Origin: Lepus europaeus
Lineage: Eukaryota; Chordata; Mammalia; Lagomorpha; Leporidae
Assembly (NCBI RefSeq): GCF_033115175.1
Contig: NC_084837.1
Location: 30,768,266-30,832,265, forward strand
Direction of reading: 5' to 3'
Length of the DNA stretch: 64,000 bases
The notes under the pieces are model-generated. The model saw nothing but the letters and a program-made list of their open reading frames with translations. It did not search any database and was not told the DNA's origin. Positions within the stretch are counted from its first letter, which is position 1. Each line of letters begins with the position of its first letter. The position numbers were made by a program, and so were the translations under genes. Of this stretch, positions 21,881-34,108 are shown one piece after another.

Positions 21881-23374
21881 AGAATCTTAATTTAGATAAA
21901 AGCTATTTTCTGAATTATTAGTTTCTTTGGGTAAGTCCTTTGTCTGCTTTAGTTTTTTGCTTTTGTGTTTCTTTCCCTAAAATATTGGAGAGTCTTGATT
22001 GTTTTTTCATATACATGGAGAAAGTATAGGTTTAGTCTGAAAGTGCCGACTACATACTTTGCATTAAGCAAAGAGAAATAGTCTTCTATGATCTTGCAGG
22101 AACCATTTATAAAAGGATAAAGCTTTTATTCTGATGGGCCAGAGGTAGTAGATTTATTTCTTTAAAGCAGATGTCATGGCTTATATATGGAAGTCAGCAC
22201 CTTTCTCACTAGAGGGACAAAATGTTTGGGGAGGAGAGAGGGAAAGTAAGAGCACAATTCTACAGGTAGATTTTTATAAATCTTAATGATGTCTGCTCCT
22301 CTTTCTATTGTCATCCTTTAGACCTCTTAGCTTTTGAGCTCCTAGACTCTTGGGACACATCTGGACTTGGTTGGATGGACCTCTACAGCAAGATTTGCTG
22401 AAAATTTTAAGGATTGCTTTCTCTTCCCACCTTCTAGAAAAATCATCAAAACTCTATTCAGTGATACTTCTCTTTTCTGTTATTATTGCTTTTAGAATTT
22501 TGTTCATTAATTTGTCTGTCACTTCATTGGGAAATGTGGGGATTGAGAAGCAAATAAGTATATTTGATTCTTGATTGTTATTTGAGTTTAAGCTTATTGA
22601 TGGTGACAGAATTTTAATGAGAATTATATCCTTCTTAACTCACTGGGTAATTGTATAGGAATTTTTCCAAAAATAATGCGATCTTTGCATTGTCAAAATT
22701 TTCAAATAATCACATACACCTTGAAAATAAAACTACAGCTGTTCTTGGCTAGAATATCAAGAAACTGAAACTGAGTAAAATGTGTTTTTCACATGTCAGC
22801 ATGTGCACAGACACACCTCTATAAGCTGATGTAAGAGGAAAAAATGCATTCTGGATAGTGATTGGCACTTAAATGATAAAGAAAATGATAATATTTTGAT
22901 ATGTTATTGAAAGCAGTATGATTTTTATCATGTCTCAGGACAGATCTATGACTCGTTTTTTAGAATTTATAGAGTTGGCTGTATATACTTTTGATAATAA
23001 CTTCATATTTCTGACATTATAATTCCTTTTTCCATTGAGAAGCCATGCTTGTATTTCCTTTTTCTAAGATAAATGACCCCAGTCCAACCCCTGTGAAACA
23101 GTTTTCCTTTATCTTCTGGTCAGTTCCCTGAGGGTCTTCATTCTTTTCTCTACCATTCATGCTTGTAGTGTTATTCATGTGTACTTCTTATAAAATCCTA
23201 CTGGGATATGTCAGAGTTCATGATTGGGGCTCCTTCAGTTTCTCTCTTTATCTTGCTAAATTTCTTTAAGCTTCCCCATCTCTGTTTCCTTTTCTCTCCA
23301 AGTCTCAATTATTTGTTATAGTGCTTAACCCAAATGCTTGCCTTTAGGCACCTTATAGAAAAAAAATAAAATAT
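21881..23374. other. unique sequence
   Basis: No convincing exon or element. An open frame at 22350-22574 has no conserved features that I recognise. Confidence 0.45.
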
Positions 23375-23391
23375 GGCAGTTCTGTTTTCTT

Positions 23392-23746
23392 TCTTTCTTT
23401 CTTTTTTTTTTTTTTTCTGACAGGCAGAGTGGACAGTGAGAGAGAGAGAGACAGAGAGAAAGGTTTTCCTTTCACCGTTGGTTCACCCTCCAATGGCCGC
23501 CGTGGCTGGCGCGCTGTGGCCAGCGCACCGCGCTGATCCGAAGGCAGGAGCCAGGTGCTTCTCCTGGTCTCTCATGCGGGTGCAGGGCCCAAGGACCTGG
23601 GCCATCCCCCACTGCACTCCCTGGCCACAATAGAGAGCTGGACTGGAAGAGGGGCAACCGGGACAGAATCTGGTGCCCAGACCGGGACTAGAACCTGGTG
23701 TGCCGGCGCTGCAGGGCGGAGGATTAGCCTATTGAGCCGCGGCACC
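23392..23746 (-). mobile_element. CSINE, young, 17-bp TSD
   Basis: Antisense, near consensus. TSD GGCAGTTCTGTTTTCTT at 23375-23391 and 23747-23763. A TTTC/T-rich tail run (23385-23417) has expanded. Confidence 0.94.
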
Positions 23747-23794
23747 GGCAGTTCTGTTTTCTTAAAGCTAGATCTTCTGGTCGGAGTATAGTCC

Positions 23795-23905
23795 CATGCC
23801 TTTGGATTTCTGATCTACATAGCTGTGAGAGAAAACTGCCACTGAGTTTGCAGTCCTGTTTTAAGGTGGCCCTGAGAGATGAATACAACAGGTGAGAGAC
23901 TAACA
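23795..23905 (+). mobile_element. Possible MaLR LTR 3' end
   Basis: 'catagctgtgagagaaaactgcc...tcctgttttaaggtggccctgagag' resembles the end of MST/MLT-type LTRs. Weakly supported. Confidence 0.4.
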
Positions 23906-24585
23906 AAAAGTTAGTGAGTGAGAGTAGTTTGTCTCTGATATATTTTACTGATTAAAAAAAGTCAATCCAAATTTATTTTTTGACCTGATTTGGGGAGTTT
24001 TAAAGACAGTTTCCTGGGATTACAGAAAAATGATATGGATAGAAAGCTGAAATTTACACCTCTGACCTGAACAGAATGAAATCAGATGAAGATAGAAATG
24101 TGATGATTAAGTTTCCAATTCTTTTTTTATGGCATTTCCAGTGTAGTATTTTAATTTTATTCTCTCAATTAGAAGAAAGTTCAATATAAATGTAAAGAAA
24201 ATACTTCTTGTCTATATAGAGACTTAAAATTAACTGATACATTGTGATAACATTTAGACTCTTAAATGTTAGGACACTATTGAGCTGGGTTACTGAGAAT
24301 TATTTGGATGGACAAAATGATATAAAAAAATCTACATCTCTTAAACTTATCCTAGAGTAAAAGGGGCAAGAATGAAAGCTTAAATAACAATTAGGACAAA
24401 GTAGGTTATAGAATAAACTGCTTATAGCAGAGTAGCAAATTTGGCATACCAGTATACAAATATGCAAGGAGAATGGTAGCTCTTCTTTCTAACTCTTTTA
24501 AATTGTGAACTACAACATGAACACAGAAAAAATGCATTGAATGTAGAAATAGTTTAGTGAATTATTTTAGGACAGACTCTGAGGG
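23906..24585. other. unique AT-rich sequence
   Basis: Nothing recognised. Confidence 0.5.
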
Positions 24586-24747
24586 GCAGTCCCTGTGGCT
24601 CAGTGGGTTAAGCTGCCACTTGGGATGCTCCCAGTCCCTATTGAAGTATCTGGAATTGAGTCCTGCCTTTGCTTTTGATCCAGGTTTCTGCTAATGAGCC
24701 TGGGAAGCAGCAGATTATGGTACCAGTAACTTGGGTTCCTGCTACTC
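24586..24747 (+). mobile_element. CSINE 5' half, cut by L1
   Basis: Sense head (GGGGCAGTCCCTGTGGCTCA) through 'gagcctgggaagcagcagattatgg' and 'acttgggttcctgctactc'. It stops at the T-run of the next L1. Its 3' half is not found beyond the L1. Confidence 0.8.
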
Positions 24748-25114
24748 TTTTTTTTGGAGGCTTTTATTTAATGAATACAAATTTCATATGTACAGCTTTT
24801 AGGAATCTAGTGGTTCTTCCCCTCTTTCCCATGCTCCCACCCCCATTCCCATCCCATTTCCTACTCCCTCTCCCATCCATTCTTCAATAAGGTTCATTTT
24901 TAATTGAATTCATATATAGAAGACCAACTCTATACTAAGTAGAGATTTCAACAGTTTGCACCCACCCACACACACACACTCCAGGTATAAAGTACAGACT
25001 GAGAGCAAGTTTTACAGTTATTTCTCATAGTACAATTCATTAAAGACAGAGGTCCTACATGTGGAGTAGGTGCACAGTGACTCCTGTTATTGATGTTACA
25101 ATTCATACTCTTTT

Positions 25115-25437
25115 TAAGAAAAGATTTATTTTATTTATTTGAAAGACACAGTTACAGAGAGAGGTAGAGACAGAGAGAGAGGTCTTCCATCCACTGGTTC
25201 ACTCCCCAGATGGCTGCAATGGCCGGAGCTGAGCCGATCCGAAGCCAGGAGACAGGAGCTTCTTCTGGGTCTTCCAAGCGGGTGCAGGTGCCCAAGGACT
25301 TGGGCCATCTTCTACTGCCTTCCCAGGCCATACCAGACAGCTGGATTAGAAGTGGAACAGCCAGGACTTGAACCGGTGCTCACAAGGGATGCTGGCACTG
25401 CAGGCAGCGGCTTTACTCTGTATGCCACAGCATCCCA
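25115..25437 (-). mobile_element. CSINE nested in L1 3' UTR
   Basis: Antisense, middle-aged: AAAGATTTATTTTATTTATTTG tail, GAGAGAGG arm, 'gaagccaggagacaggagcttc', 'cttgaaccggtgctcac' and head 'atgccacagcatcccat'. L1 3' UTR text is partly missing between its two sides. Confidence 0.88.
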
Positions 25438-25734
25438 TGGCAAGTTTTAGCTTTACCCTTAGGGTTAAGTCTGTGGGAATATGTGCCAAACTGTACAGCT
25501 CTTCCCTCTCTCATTCCCACTCTTATTTTTAACTGGGATCTATTTTAAATTGACTTAAAACACTGATGATTAATTCTATGTTAAGTAAAGAGTTCAACTA
25601 ATGGTATTAAGTAGGAAAAAAAAGAATAAAATAAATGAAATAATATACTGTTCCTTGACAGTCAAGACAAGGGCTGTTCAAGTAATTGCTTCTCATAGTG
25701 TCAGTTTCACTTCTACATGTTACCTTATCTCTGT

Positions 25735-28700
25735 TAGTTATTACAGATCAGGGAGAACATATGGTATTTTTCCCTTTGGGACTGGCTTATTTCACTAAGT
25801 GTGATGTTTTCCAGATTCATCCATTTTGTTGCAAATGACCGGATTTTTTTTAAGTACTGTGTAGTATTCCCTAGAGTAAATATCCCATAGTTTTTTTATC
25901 CAGCTTTCCCTTGATGGGCATTTAGGTTGATTCCATGTCTTAACTATTGTGAATTTGAGCTGCAATAAACATGGAGGTGCAGATGACTCTTTTATTTGCT
26001 GATTTCATTTCCCTTGGGTAAATTCCCAGGAGTGGGATGGCTGGGTTGTATGGTAGGACTAGATTCAGATTTCTGAGGTATCTCCAAACTGTCTTCCATG
26101 GGGTTTTACCAGTTTTCATTCTCACTACCAGTGGATTAGTGTACACATTCTAACTGGGGTGAGGTGAAACCTCATTGTGAGGAGCCACTGTGCGCTTGCT
26201 CCTGATGTGGGATCTCTGTCCTTGATGTACTGTACATTTTGATTTAATGCTATAACTAGTACTCAAACAGTATGTTTCACTTTGTGTTGCTATGTGGGTG
26301 CAAACTGTTGAAGTATTTTATACTAAATTGATCTTCTGTATATAAATAGAATTGAAAATGAATCTTGATGTGAATGGAAGGGGAGAGGGAGCGGGAGAGG
26401 GGAGGGTTGCGGGTGGGAGGGAAGTTATGGGAAGGGGAAGCCATTGTAATCCATAAGCTGTATACTGGAAATTTATATTCATTAAATAAAAGTTAAAAAA
26501 AATAAAAAAAAAAAATAAAAAAAAATAAATGGTTAAAAAAAAAAAAAAGAAACCTCATTGTGGTTTTGATTTGCATCTCCCCGATGGCTAGTGATCTTGA
26601 ACATTTTTTCATGTGTCTGTAGGCCATTTGGATTTCCTCTTTTGAGAAATGTCTGTTTAAGTCCTTTGCCCACTTTTTGACTAGATTGTTTGTTTTGTTG
26701 TCATGGAGTTCCTTGATCTCTTTGTAGATTCTTGTTATTAATCCTTTACCAGTTGCATGATTTGTAAATAATTTCTCCCATTCTGTTGGTTGCCTCTTTA
26801 CTTTCCTGACTGTCTCTTTTGCTGTACAGAAGCTTCTTGATTTGATATAATCCCACTTGTTAATCTTGGTTTTTATTGCCTGTGCCTCTGGGGTCTTTTC
26901 TAGAAACTCTTTGCCTATGATGATGCCTTACAGGGTTTCCCAATGCTCTCTAATAATTTGATGATATTAGGTCATAGATTTAGGTCTTTAATCCCTTTTA
27001 GAGTATTTTTGTGTAAGGTGTAAGTTAGGGGTCCTGTTTCATACTCCTTCTTGCAGAGATTGAGTTTTCCCAGCACCATTTATTGAAGAGACTGTCCTTG
27101 CTCCAGGAACTGTTTTTAGCTCCTTGGTCAAATATAAGTTGGTTGTAGATGCTTGGATTGCTTTCTGGCGTTTCTATTTTGTTCCATTGATCTCTTCATC
27201 TGTTTTTGTACCAGTACCAGGCTGTTTTGATTATAACTGCCTTGTAGTACGTCTTGAAATCTGGTATTGTGATGCTTCTGGCTTTGTTTTTGTTGTATAA
27301 GATTGCTTTAGCAATTGTTGCATAAGATAGCTTCAGTTATTTGTGTTTCCAAATGAATTTCAGCATCACTTTTTGTAGATCTGAGAAGAAAGCCTTTATT
27401 ATTTTGATTAGTATTGCATTGAATCTGTAAATTATGTTCGGAAGAACAGACATTTTGATGATATTAATTCTTCTGATCTATGAGCATGGAAGTTTCTTCC
27501 ATTTTTTTGTGTCTTCTATTTCTTTCTTTAAAGTTTTGTAATCCTCATCATAGAGATCTTTCACCTCCTTGGTTAAATTTATTCCAAGGTATTTAACTTT
27601 TTTTGCAGCTATCATGAATGGGATTACTCTTAGAAGTTCTTTCTCAGCCATGCCATGTGTGTGTACACAAAGGCTGTTGTATTTTTGTGTGTTGATTTTA
27701 TTTCCTATTTTACCAAACTCTTCTAGGAGTTCTAGTAGTCTTCTTGTGGAGTCTTTTGGGTCCCCTATATATATAATTGTATCAGCTGAAAATAAGGGTA
27801 GTTTGACTTCATGTTTATCAATTTGAATCCCTTTGATTTCTTTTTCTTGCCTGATGGCTCTGGCTAAAACTTCCAGGACTATATTGAATAGCAGTGGTGA
27901 TGGTGGGCATCATTGTCTGGTTCTGGATTTCAATGGGAATGCTCCAACTTTTCCTCATTCAGTTGGATGCTGGCCATGGATTTGTCATAACTTGCCTTTA
28001 TTATGTTGAGGAATGTTCCTTCTAGACCCAGTCTGCTCAAAGTTTTCATCATGAAAGCGTGTTATATTTATCAAAGGCTTTCTCTACATCTATTGAGATA
28101 ATTATATGGTTTTTGTTCTTCAGTTTGTTAATGTGATGTGTCATATTGATTGATTCGCAAATGTTGAACTATCCCCGCATACCCAGGATAAATTCCACTT
28201 GGTCTGGGTGAATGATCTTCCTGATATGTTGCTGAATTTAATTGGCCAGAATTTTGTTGAGGATTTTTGCATCTATGTTCATCAGGGAAATTGGTCTATA
28301 GTTTTCTTTGTTGCATCTTTCGTGGATTTAGGAATTAAGGTGATGCTGGCTTCATAAAAAGAATTAGGCAGATTTCCTTCCTTTTAATTGTTTTGAATAG
28401 CTTGAGAAGAATTGGAGTTAGTTCTTCTTTAAATGTCTGGTAGAATTCAGCAGTGAAGCCATCTAGTCCTGGGCTTTTCTTTGTTGGGAGGCCTTTATTA
28501 CTGATTCAATTTCCATCTTGGTTATAGTTCTGTTTAGTTTTCTTTGTCTTCATGGCTCAATTTAAGTAGGTTGTAGGGGTTCAGGAATCTGTGTATTTCT
28601 TCTAGGTTTTCCAGTTTGTTGTCATATAGCTCTTTGTAGTAATTTCTGTGATTATTTTTATATTTCTGTGGTACCTGTTGTTACATTTCATTTTTCATCT

Positions 28701-29722
28701 CTAATTTTATTTATTTGAGTCTTCAATTTCCTTTGTTTGGTTAGTTGGGCCAATGGCGTGTCAATTTTGTTTATTTTTTCAAAAAAACAGCTCTTCGTTT
28801 TGCTGATCTGTCGTTTTGTTTTTTTTTTTCAATTTTGTTGAATTCACTAATTTTAATTATTTCTTTCCTTCTACTGCTTTTGGGTTTGGCTTGCTGTATT
28901 TTTCTAGATACTTGAGGTACATAGATAATTCATTTATTTAGTGCCTTTCCAGTTTTGATTTCTATGACCCACTGCTTGTTCAGTAACATGTTGTTCATTC
29001 TCCATGTGTTTGCATATGATGTAGAGATTCTTGAGTTGTTGATTTCCAGCTTTATTGCATTGTGGTCTAGGAAGATGCATGGTATAACTTTGATTTTTTT
29101 TTTAATTTGCTGAGACTTGCTTTATGGCCTAGCCTGTGATCAATCCTAGAGAAAGTTCCATGTACCAGAGAGAAATATGTGTACTCTTTGGCTGTAGGGT
29201 AGACGGTTCTGTAGATATCTGCTAGGTCTATTTGGTCTGTGGTGTCAATTAACTCTGTTGTTTCCTTGTTGCTTTTCTGTCTCATTTATCTGTCCATTGC
29301 TGAAAGTGGAGAATTGAAGTCCTCCATTACTATTGTGTTTGAGTCTATATCTCCCTTTAAAATTTCTTTTAAATAGCCAGATGCCCTGTAGTTATGTGCA
29401 TGTAAATTTATAATAGCCACAACTTCCTGTTGAATTGATCATTTGATCATTATATAGTGTCCTTCTTTGTCTTTCTTAATTTTTTTTTGTGTTAAAGTCT
29501 ATTTTGTCTGATATTAGGATGGCCACACCAGCTCTTTTTAGGTTTCTGTTAGGATGACTTATCTTTTTCCATCCTTACATTGGTAAGATGTGTTTCTTGT
29601 AGGCAGCAAATAGATGGGTTTTCTTTTTTAATCCGGTCAGCCAATCTGTGTCTTTTAACTGGGGAGTTGATACTATGTTTGTTCAGTGTTGCTATTGTTA
29701 AGCACTGACTTTGCATTGCCAT
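25735..29722 (-). pseudogene. L1 ORF2 relic, full span but broken
   Basis: Start codon at 29722 (MAMQSQ, equivalent to MAGQSY of the other L1). Endonuclease text HGTFSRIDHRLGHKASLSK lies near 29170-29090. The reverse transcriptase catalytic box (complement of 27773-27790) reads SADT where active L1s have FADD, so the second catalytic Asp is lost. Many stops and shifts are present, and a 369-bp younger L1 fragment splits it at 26180. Confidence 0.85.
26180..26548 (+). mobile_element. L1 3' fragment nested in older L1
   Basis: Sense 3' UTR fragment beginning 'aggagccactgtgcgcttgc', with a G-rich tract at 26378-26440 and a long A-rich tail from about 26490. Exact 14-bp TSD GAAACCTCATTGTG at 26166-26179 and 26549-26562. 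It is severely 5'-truncated and in the opposite orientation to its host L1. Confidence 0.95.
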
Positions 29723-29759
29723 GTTTCTGTAAATAGTTCTGTTTATGTACTTTGCATTT

Positions 29760-30200
29760 CATTTGTTCTTTTGCTGGGTAATTTTCTGCATTCATCCTCT
29801 TTTATAGTGATGTTCCTGTTTTTGTATCTGTGTGTTTCACATCTTTGAGCATCTTTTGTAGTGCTGGGCACATAGTTACAATTTCTTTCATTTTCTGTTT
29901 GTTGCAGAAAACTCTTATTTCCCCTTCATTCATAAAAGAGAATTTTGCAGGGTACAGTATTCAATATGTCAACTTCTTAGGAACACTTCATTTAGTTCGT
30001 GAATTTGTTTCTGATTGCTTCTAAGTAATCTGCCAATTTTCTGAATTCCATTTCTGGCATATCCTCAATCTTGTCTTCAGGTTCTATTATTGAAGAGGAG
30101 ATGTAGTATTCTTTTCTGGGGCTCATCCTGTCTTCCTTACTCTTATTAAAGTTTTCCCTTTGTTTTTCTGCATTTCTGGTTGCTTTTGTCTTTCATATGT
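29760..30200 (-). pseudogene. L1 ORF1 relic with internal deletion
   Basis: C-terminal ORF1 text is aligned to 5800-5960 of the first L1 up to about 29965. It then jumps to N-terminal-like text, so several hundred bases of the centre are missing. Not translatable. Confidence 0.65.
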
Positions 30201-30936
30201 ATCTTGGTGCTTTTGACGAGGTTTCCCTCTGCTATGAGCTGCCTGTGACTGTGTGTTGCCAGTGGAAACATGCAGCCCTGCCTCTGGAAGTCCTGCTCAC
30301 TTCTGGATGGTGATGAGGGCAGATAGGAGAGCTCTGGTGCTCCAAGCCCCACCTATTTGGGCCGGGCTCTGGTGTGTGAAACGAGCTAGGGATTTCAGTG
30401 TTTAGAACTTCTCCCATTGTACAACTTGTGTGGTGGTGGGGGGAAATCACTCTGAAATGTTGTGATCCTTGTTCCCGGGTTGGGGGTGTTTTGAAGCGGT
30501 CCCCTAATTGATGATCCAGTGCACAGGAGGCAAATGCAGTAGCACCCTGTTTACATTCATAGATCTAAACAGACAATATGGCTTCTCCCAGCCAGTTGTA
30601 GTCCCAGTTGGGGGGAAGGGGAGATGTGGATGGGCAGGGGTGTGCCTGAGTTCTCAGTCTATTCCCCTATTCTTCCCGCTTGGAACTTCAAACACAGCCC
30701 AGCTCTCCTGCCTGCTGCTAACTGCAGTTCTATGGATTCCGACCTTGTGTCTCACCTGGTCCGCCTGAGGAGGAGTAGGGTGTGGCGTCAGTCTCCCTGT
30801 TTGGCTTCTCCACCACACCTCTGCCACTCTTGGTTCCCTCTGTGTGGACCTGCTCAGTCTCTGCTGGACTCCTGGGCTTCTCCGTGCAAAACTCTCACAG
30901 CTCTGTTGCCAGCCTGTATCCCCTTTCCTTATTAAC
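30200..30936 (-). promoter_or_regulatory. L1 5' UTR relic (GC-rich)
   Basis: A GC-rich block with no SINE or exon match lies upstream (minus strand) of ORF1, where an L1 5' UTR/promoter belongs. The canonical AAGATGGCGG start is not seen at its outer edge, so it is probably slightly truncated. Identity is inferred from position and composition. Confidence 0.6.
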
Positions 30937-30973
30937 TATCTATGGTAAAATTTAAAGGCTATTACCATAGATA
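30937..30973. repeat. 12-bp perfect inverted repeat (hairpin)
   Basis: TATCTATGGTAA (30937-30948) and its complement TTACCATAGATA (30962-30973) are separated by 13 nt. A further direct copy, CTATGGTAAAA, lies at 30978-30988. It sits exactly at the outer 5' edge of the long L1. Confidence 0.8.
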
Positions 30974-30988
30974 ATAGCTATGGTAAAA

Positions 30989-32077
30989 AATTCATACCAG
31001 TCAGTTCCAGGCATTTAAGAGCTAGTGGCTAGCATATTGATAGCATATTATAGAGGACAGCTATTTTTCTTTACCTACCCATAATTTATATTTATATATG
31101 GGGAAATTTAGGAGTCAAATTTCATTTTTCACCATATGGTAATCTAATTGTTTTACCTAAATAAATCGAATAGAACATCTTTTCTCTACTGCTCTTCAGT
31201 ACCATCTTTGCCATAAAACGAGTATTCATATATGAATTTGTGTATTTCCAGGCTTGTCACACAATACATCTGGTTTTTCTCATGAACCTCACTATCCTAG
31301 CTGGTGGGGATAAAAAGACATGAATTATAACCTTACAGTCAATTGAATCTGAGTCTCTGCCAGTTTGAATAGTATCTTTTAGCAAACTCATTCTCTTTTG
31401 GGTAAATGCTCAGAATCTCATATTTCTTTCTATCTTTTTTTTCTCTGTCTCTGATATGGTGCTAGGTTATTTGAGGGCAATAATATAACATTGTGGTGTT
31501 GAGGAAGAAGTTCCTTGGATCTACCAATAGGTCATTTGCTAGCCTTTGTGCTTTTTTTGGTTCCTATCACAGTGCATATACTTTGGGATCGTGGTAACAT
31601 GGCTTATCACCAGTGTTGCTCCAGAAGTGGCCTTCACACCCTTAACTGGGCTTGTGGCAACTTTGAGATTCCTTCTACATCACCTAGAGACAGGAAGGCT
31701 AAGGATTGCTTACTTTAGCTGCCTGCCTGCCGATTTTTGTCAGTAATATTTGCTTTGATGTGGCATCTTGTATTCATGAGGGTCATCCTGTGTTCCAGTC
31801 TTCACAGAGTTCCAAATTGGGTATATTGTGTAAAATCCCGCAACACTTCTTGTATACTTTCTCCTCTCTGGAATAATTTTGTATCAGGTATGCGTGTGTG
31901 TGTGTGTGTGTGCGTGTATACTCCATGGGCCTTTATGAGAAAGGTTTTTTTGCTTTTGGTGCAGTAGGAACAGGTTTTATATCAGACTAAGTTTCTTCCT
32001 TCCAGGGCTTAGAGACTAAGCCTGGTTTTGGTATGTTAATTGAAGCTTTAAACATTTATAAGATATTTATCTCCAGG
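30989..32077. other. unique sequence with TG microsatellite
   Basis: Mostly unique. A TGTGTG run lies at 31893-31915. No exon recognised. Confidence 0.5.
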
Positions 32078-32345
32078 GATGTAGACAGGATGGTGAGTGG
32101 ATGTAACTTCTAATATTCTTCAGCACAGTAGGGTGACTGATTGACAACAATTAATTGTATACTTCAAAATAGCTGGTAGAGAGGGCTTTGAGTGTTCCCA
32201 ACACAAAAGAATGACAAATGTTTGGGATGACGGATATGTTAATTACCCTGATCTGAACATTACACCTTGTATACATGCATTGGAATATCATACTCTATCC
32301 ACAAATATGTGTAATTACCATGTGTTAAATATATATTAAAAATCT
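32078..32345 (+). mobile_element. L1M-type 3' end
   Basis: Ancient L1 3' UTR: 'gatggtgagtgga', 'ttaattgtatacttcaaaatagct', 'tgatgacggatatgttaattaccctgatctgaacattacacc'-like text, ending 'aaatatatattaaaa'. It is the general mammalian L1MA/L1PB-type 3' end, not the lagomorph one. Confidence 0.78.
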
Positions 32346-32740
32346 CTTTGCAAAAATCTTTCTCTTTCAACCAAGGCTCCTTTCAAGACCATTCTCTTGT
32401 TAGGGATTTTTAAACAAAGTTAATTTGACAGCTCATGCTGAGAAATGACTATTAATCTAGCTGGTGTCAGCTCTTTGTCAGGCAGGGAGTGGCAATGAGT
32501 CACAGGACAACATAATTTACAGGATATGAAAATGCATCTGAAAATATTTCAAGAAATATTATCCCCATTACACTACTGAAGAGCAGAGGAGGAGAAAAAA
32601 AACTTAGTTTTCCGCATCTGAGTGCTAAGTAAGTGAAAGTGAAGGCTAAGAAGGAAGCCTGGGAATGGAATTAGGAATCTGTCATTCAATCAAGCACACC
32701 TGCATGAGAATTTTTTTATTTTGTTGTTGAAAATGAACAT
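32346..32740. other. unique sequence
   Basis: Nothing recognised. Confidence 0.45.
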
Positions 32741-32870
32741 TTATTGAGTCCTTTAAGTGAGGCACCTTTGCATACCTTACCTTACTTCGAGCTCAAAACA
32801 GCCCTGTATGGTAGGTAGCAGAGGCTGAGCAACTTCTCCCGTGGTGCCGCACTGGTAGACTGTATTGCGA
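32741..32870 (-). mobile_element. MIR fragment
   Basis: 'tttattgagtcctttaagtgaggcac...gcataccttaccttactt...cagccctgtatggtaggtag' is the complement of the MIR 3' half. Confidence 0.68.
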
Positions 32871-33232
32871 AGAACTGTTTGGCTTAGGGAAGTGAAAGCT
32901 CTAAGAAAGAGACAGCCACTATGCCTACTCTCAAATATTTGAATGAATTCTTTGTGGCGGTCATTATCCCCTTGTCACAGTACCAAGGGGTAGGAACCTA
33001 ATGTGCAAGTTACAAAAAGAGTTTTCAAAATGGAATAGGTATTTCTAGTGCAATGAAATGCTGGAGAAGGGATTTAATTCCTGTATGGGATCTGAAACAG
33101 AACGCATTCAGAGTGTCTTTCAACTCCATATTCCCTTCCTCCTCTATTCTCTACTTCTTTCAAGTCATCATTCTCTCTCCTTCATATACTTGGGCATTCA
33201 TTCTCTTTATAATTCAACAAATACACACTGGC

Positions 33233-33412
33233 TTGTACTATCCAGTACAGTACCCAGTAGCCACATATAGTGATTTAAATTTATTAAAATTATGGAAAAA
33301 ATGAAATTTAGCTCAAACGTACTAACTACGCTTCAAACACTTAATAACCATGTGTCTAGTGCTCACCACATTTGAAGGCACAGATTATTGACTGGACAGC
33401 ACGTGGCCGGCA
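33233..33412. mobile_element. hAT-Charlie-type MITE
   Basis: TACTATCCAGTACAGTACCCAGTAGCCACATAT at the left and 'gactggacagcacg' at the right are the imperfect inverted ends of a known short hAT element. The interior is AT-rich with 'tgtctagtgctcaccacatttga'. Confidence 0.65.
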
Positions 33413-33587
33413 GCTAAGGTAATAATAGTGGCCATAGAATGAAAAATCTGGGTTCTTGACCTTGAGTTTACACTCTTGTGGAGGGAGGAAAACCATCTAC
33501 CCCCATTCTTCATTAAGAACCAGCACTCAGGTCTTACTGTAATCAAATGGTTTGCTAAGAACTTTCTGTGATTATCTGGTCCCATCC

Positions 33588-33727
33588 TCCTAACATCATG
33601 AAACAGGTGCCATGGTTACATCCAATTTACCTCCAGGGTAAGAAGTTAAATAACTTGGCCAACTCTAGGGGAAGAGTGGTATAAGACCTCAAGATCAAGG
33701 TATTTGTAGAGCCACAAAAGGAGGTAA
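33588..33727 (-). mobile_element. MIR fragment
   Basis: Complementary MIR core: 'tcatgaaacaggtgccatgg', 'ggtaagaagttaaataacttggcc', then decayed text. Confidence 0.7.
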
Positions 33728-33999
33728 GCTAAACTCCATTTGGGTATATTAAGGAAAGATTGAGGCAAGAAGGGATTAAAACTACAACATGAAAATCACC
33801 CAAGGTATTTATTAAGTGTGGATTCCCTTTATCCCATATGAAGCTCTGTGGGAGGGATCTAAGCACCTTGCACTCTATCCTCAGCTCAGCCATTCTTTTT
33901 GGTTCACTAAATGAGGTTTCAGAACCACTGGCCCCCTTTTTCCAAGCCTTCTCCTTGCCTACAAAATGTTGATGGACTAAAGTTGGAGGCCGTGCTGCA

Positions 34000-34108
34000 T
34001 AACCTGGAGCCAGTCTCTCCAAGTTTCAGTTTCCCTGTGTGTGTGAAATGTGGGGGACCACAGTCCTGCATGTCAGCGGCCTGGCACATAGTGGGCCCCT
34101 GCCCACTG
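34000..34108 (+). mobile_element. MIR fragment
   Basis: 'aagtttcagtttccctgtgtgtg' followed by 'cggcctggcacatagtgggcccc' match the sense MIR second half with a deletion between. Confidence 0.5.

Larger units (their letters stand above)
24748..30936 (-). mobile_element. Near full-length older L1, antisense
   Basis: Minus-strand L1 with all regions in order: T-run and C-rich 3' UTR (24748-25734), ORF2 (25735-29722), a shortened ORF1 (about 29760-30200) and a GC-rich 5' UTR (about 30200-30936). It is diverged and riddled with frameshifts. It carries a CSINE at 25115-25437 and an L1 3' fragment at 26180-26548. No TSD was found, so both edges are approximate; the sequence changes to AT-rich unique DNA after about 30936. 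Confidence 0.85.

Noticed and set aside
30508-30935. GC-rich open frames (86 and 103 codons) as a gene or CpG island promoter
   Set aside because: Position upstream of ORF1 in the antisense L1 makes an L1 5' UTR the better explanation; CpGs are depleted.
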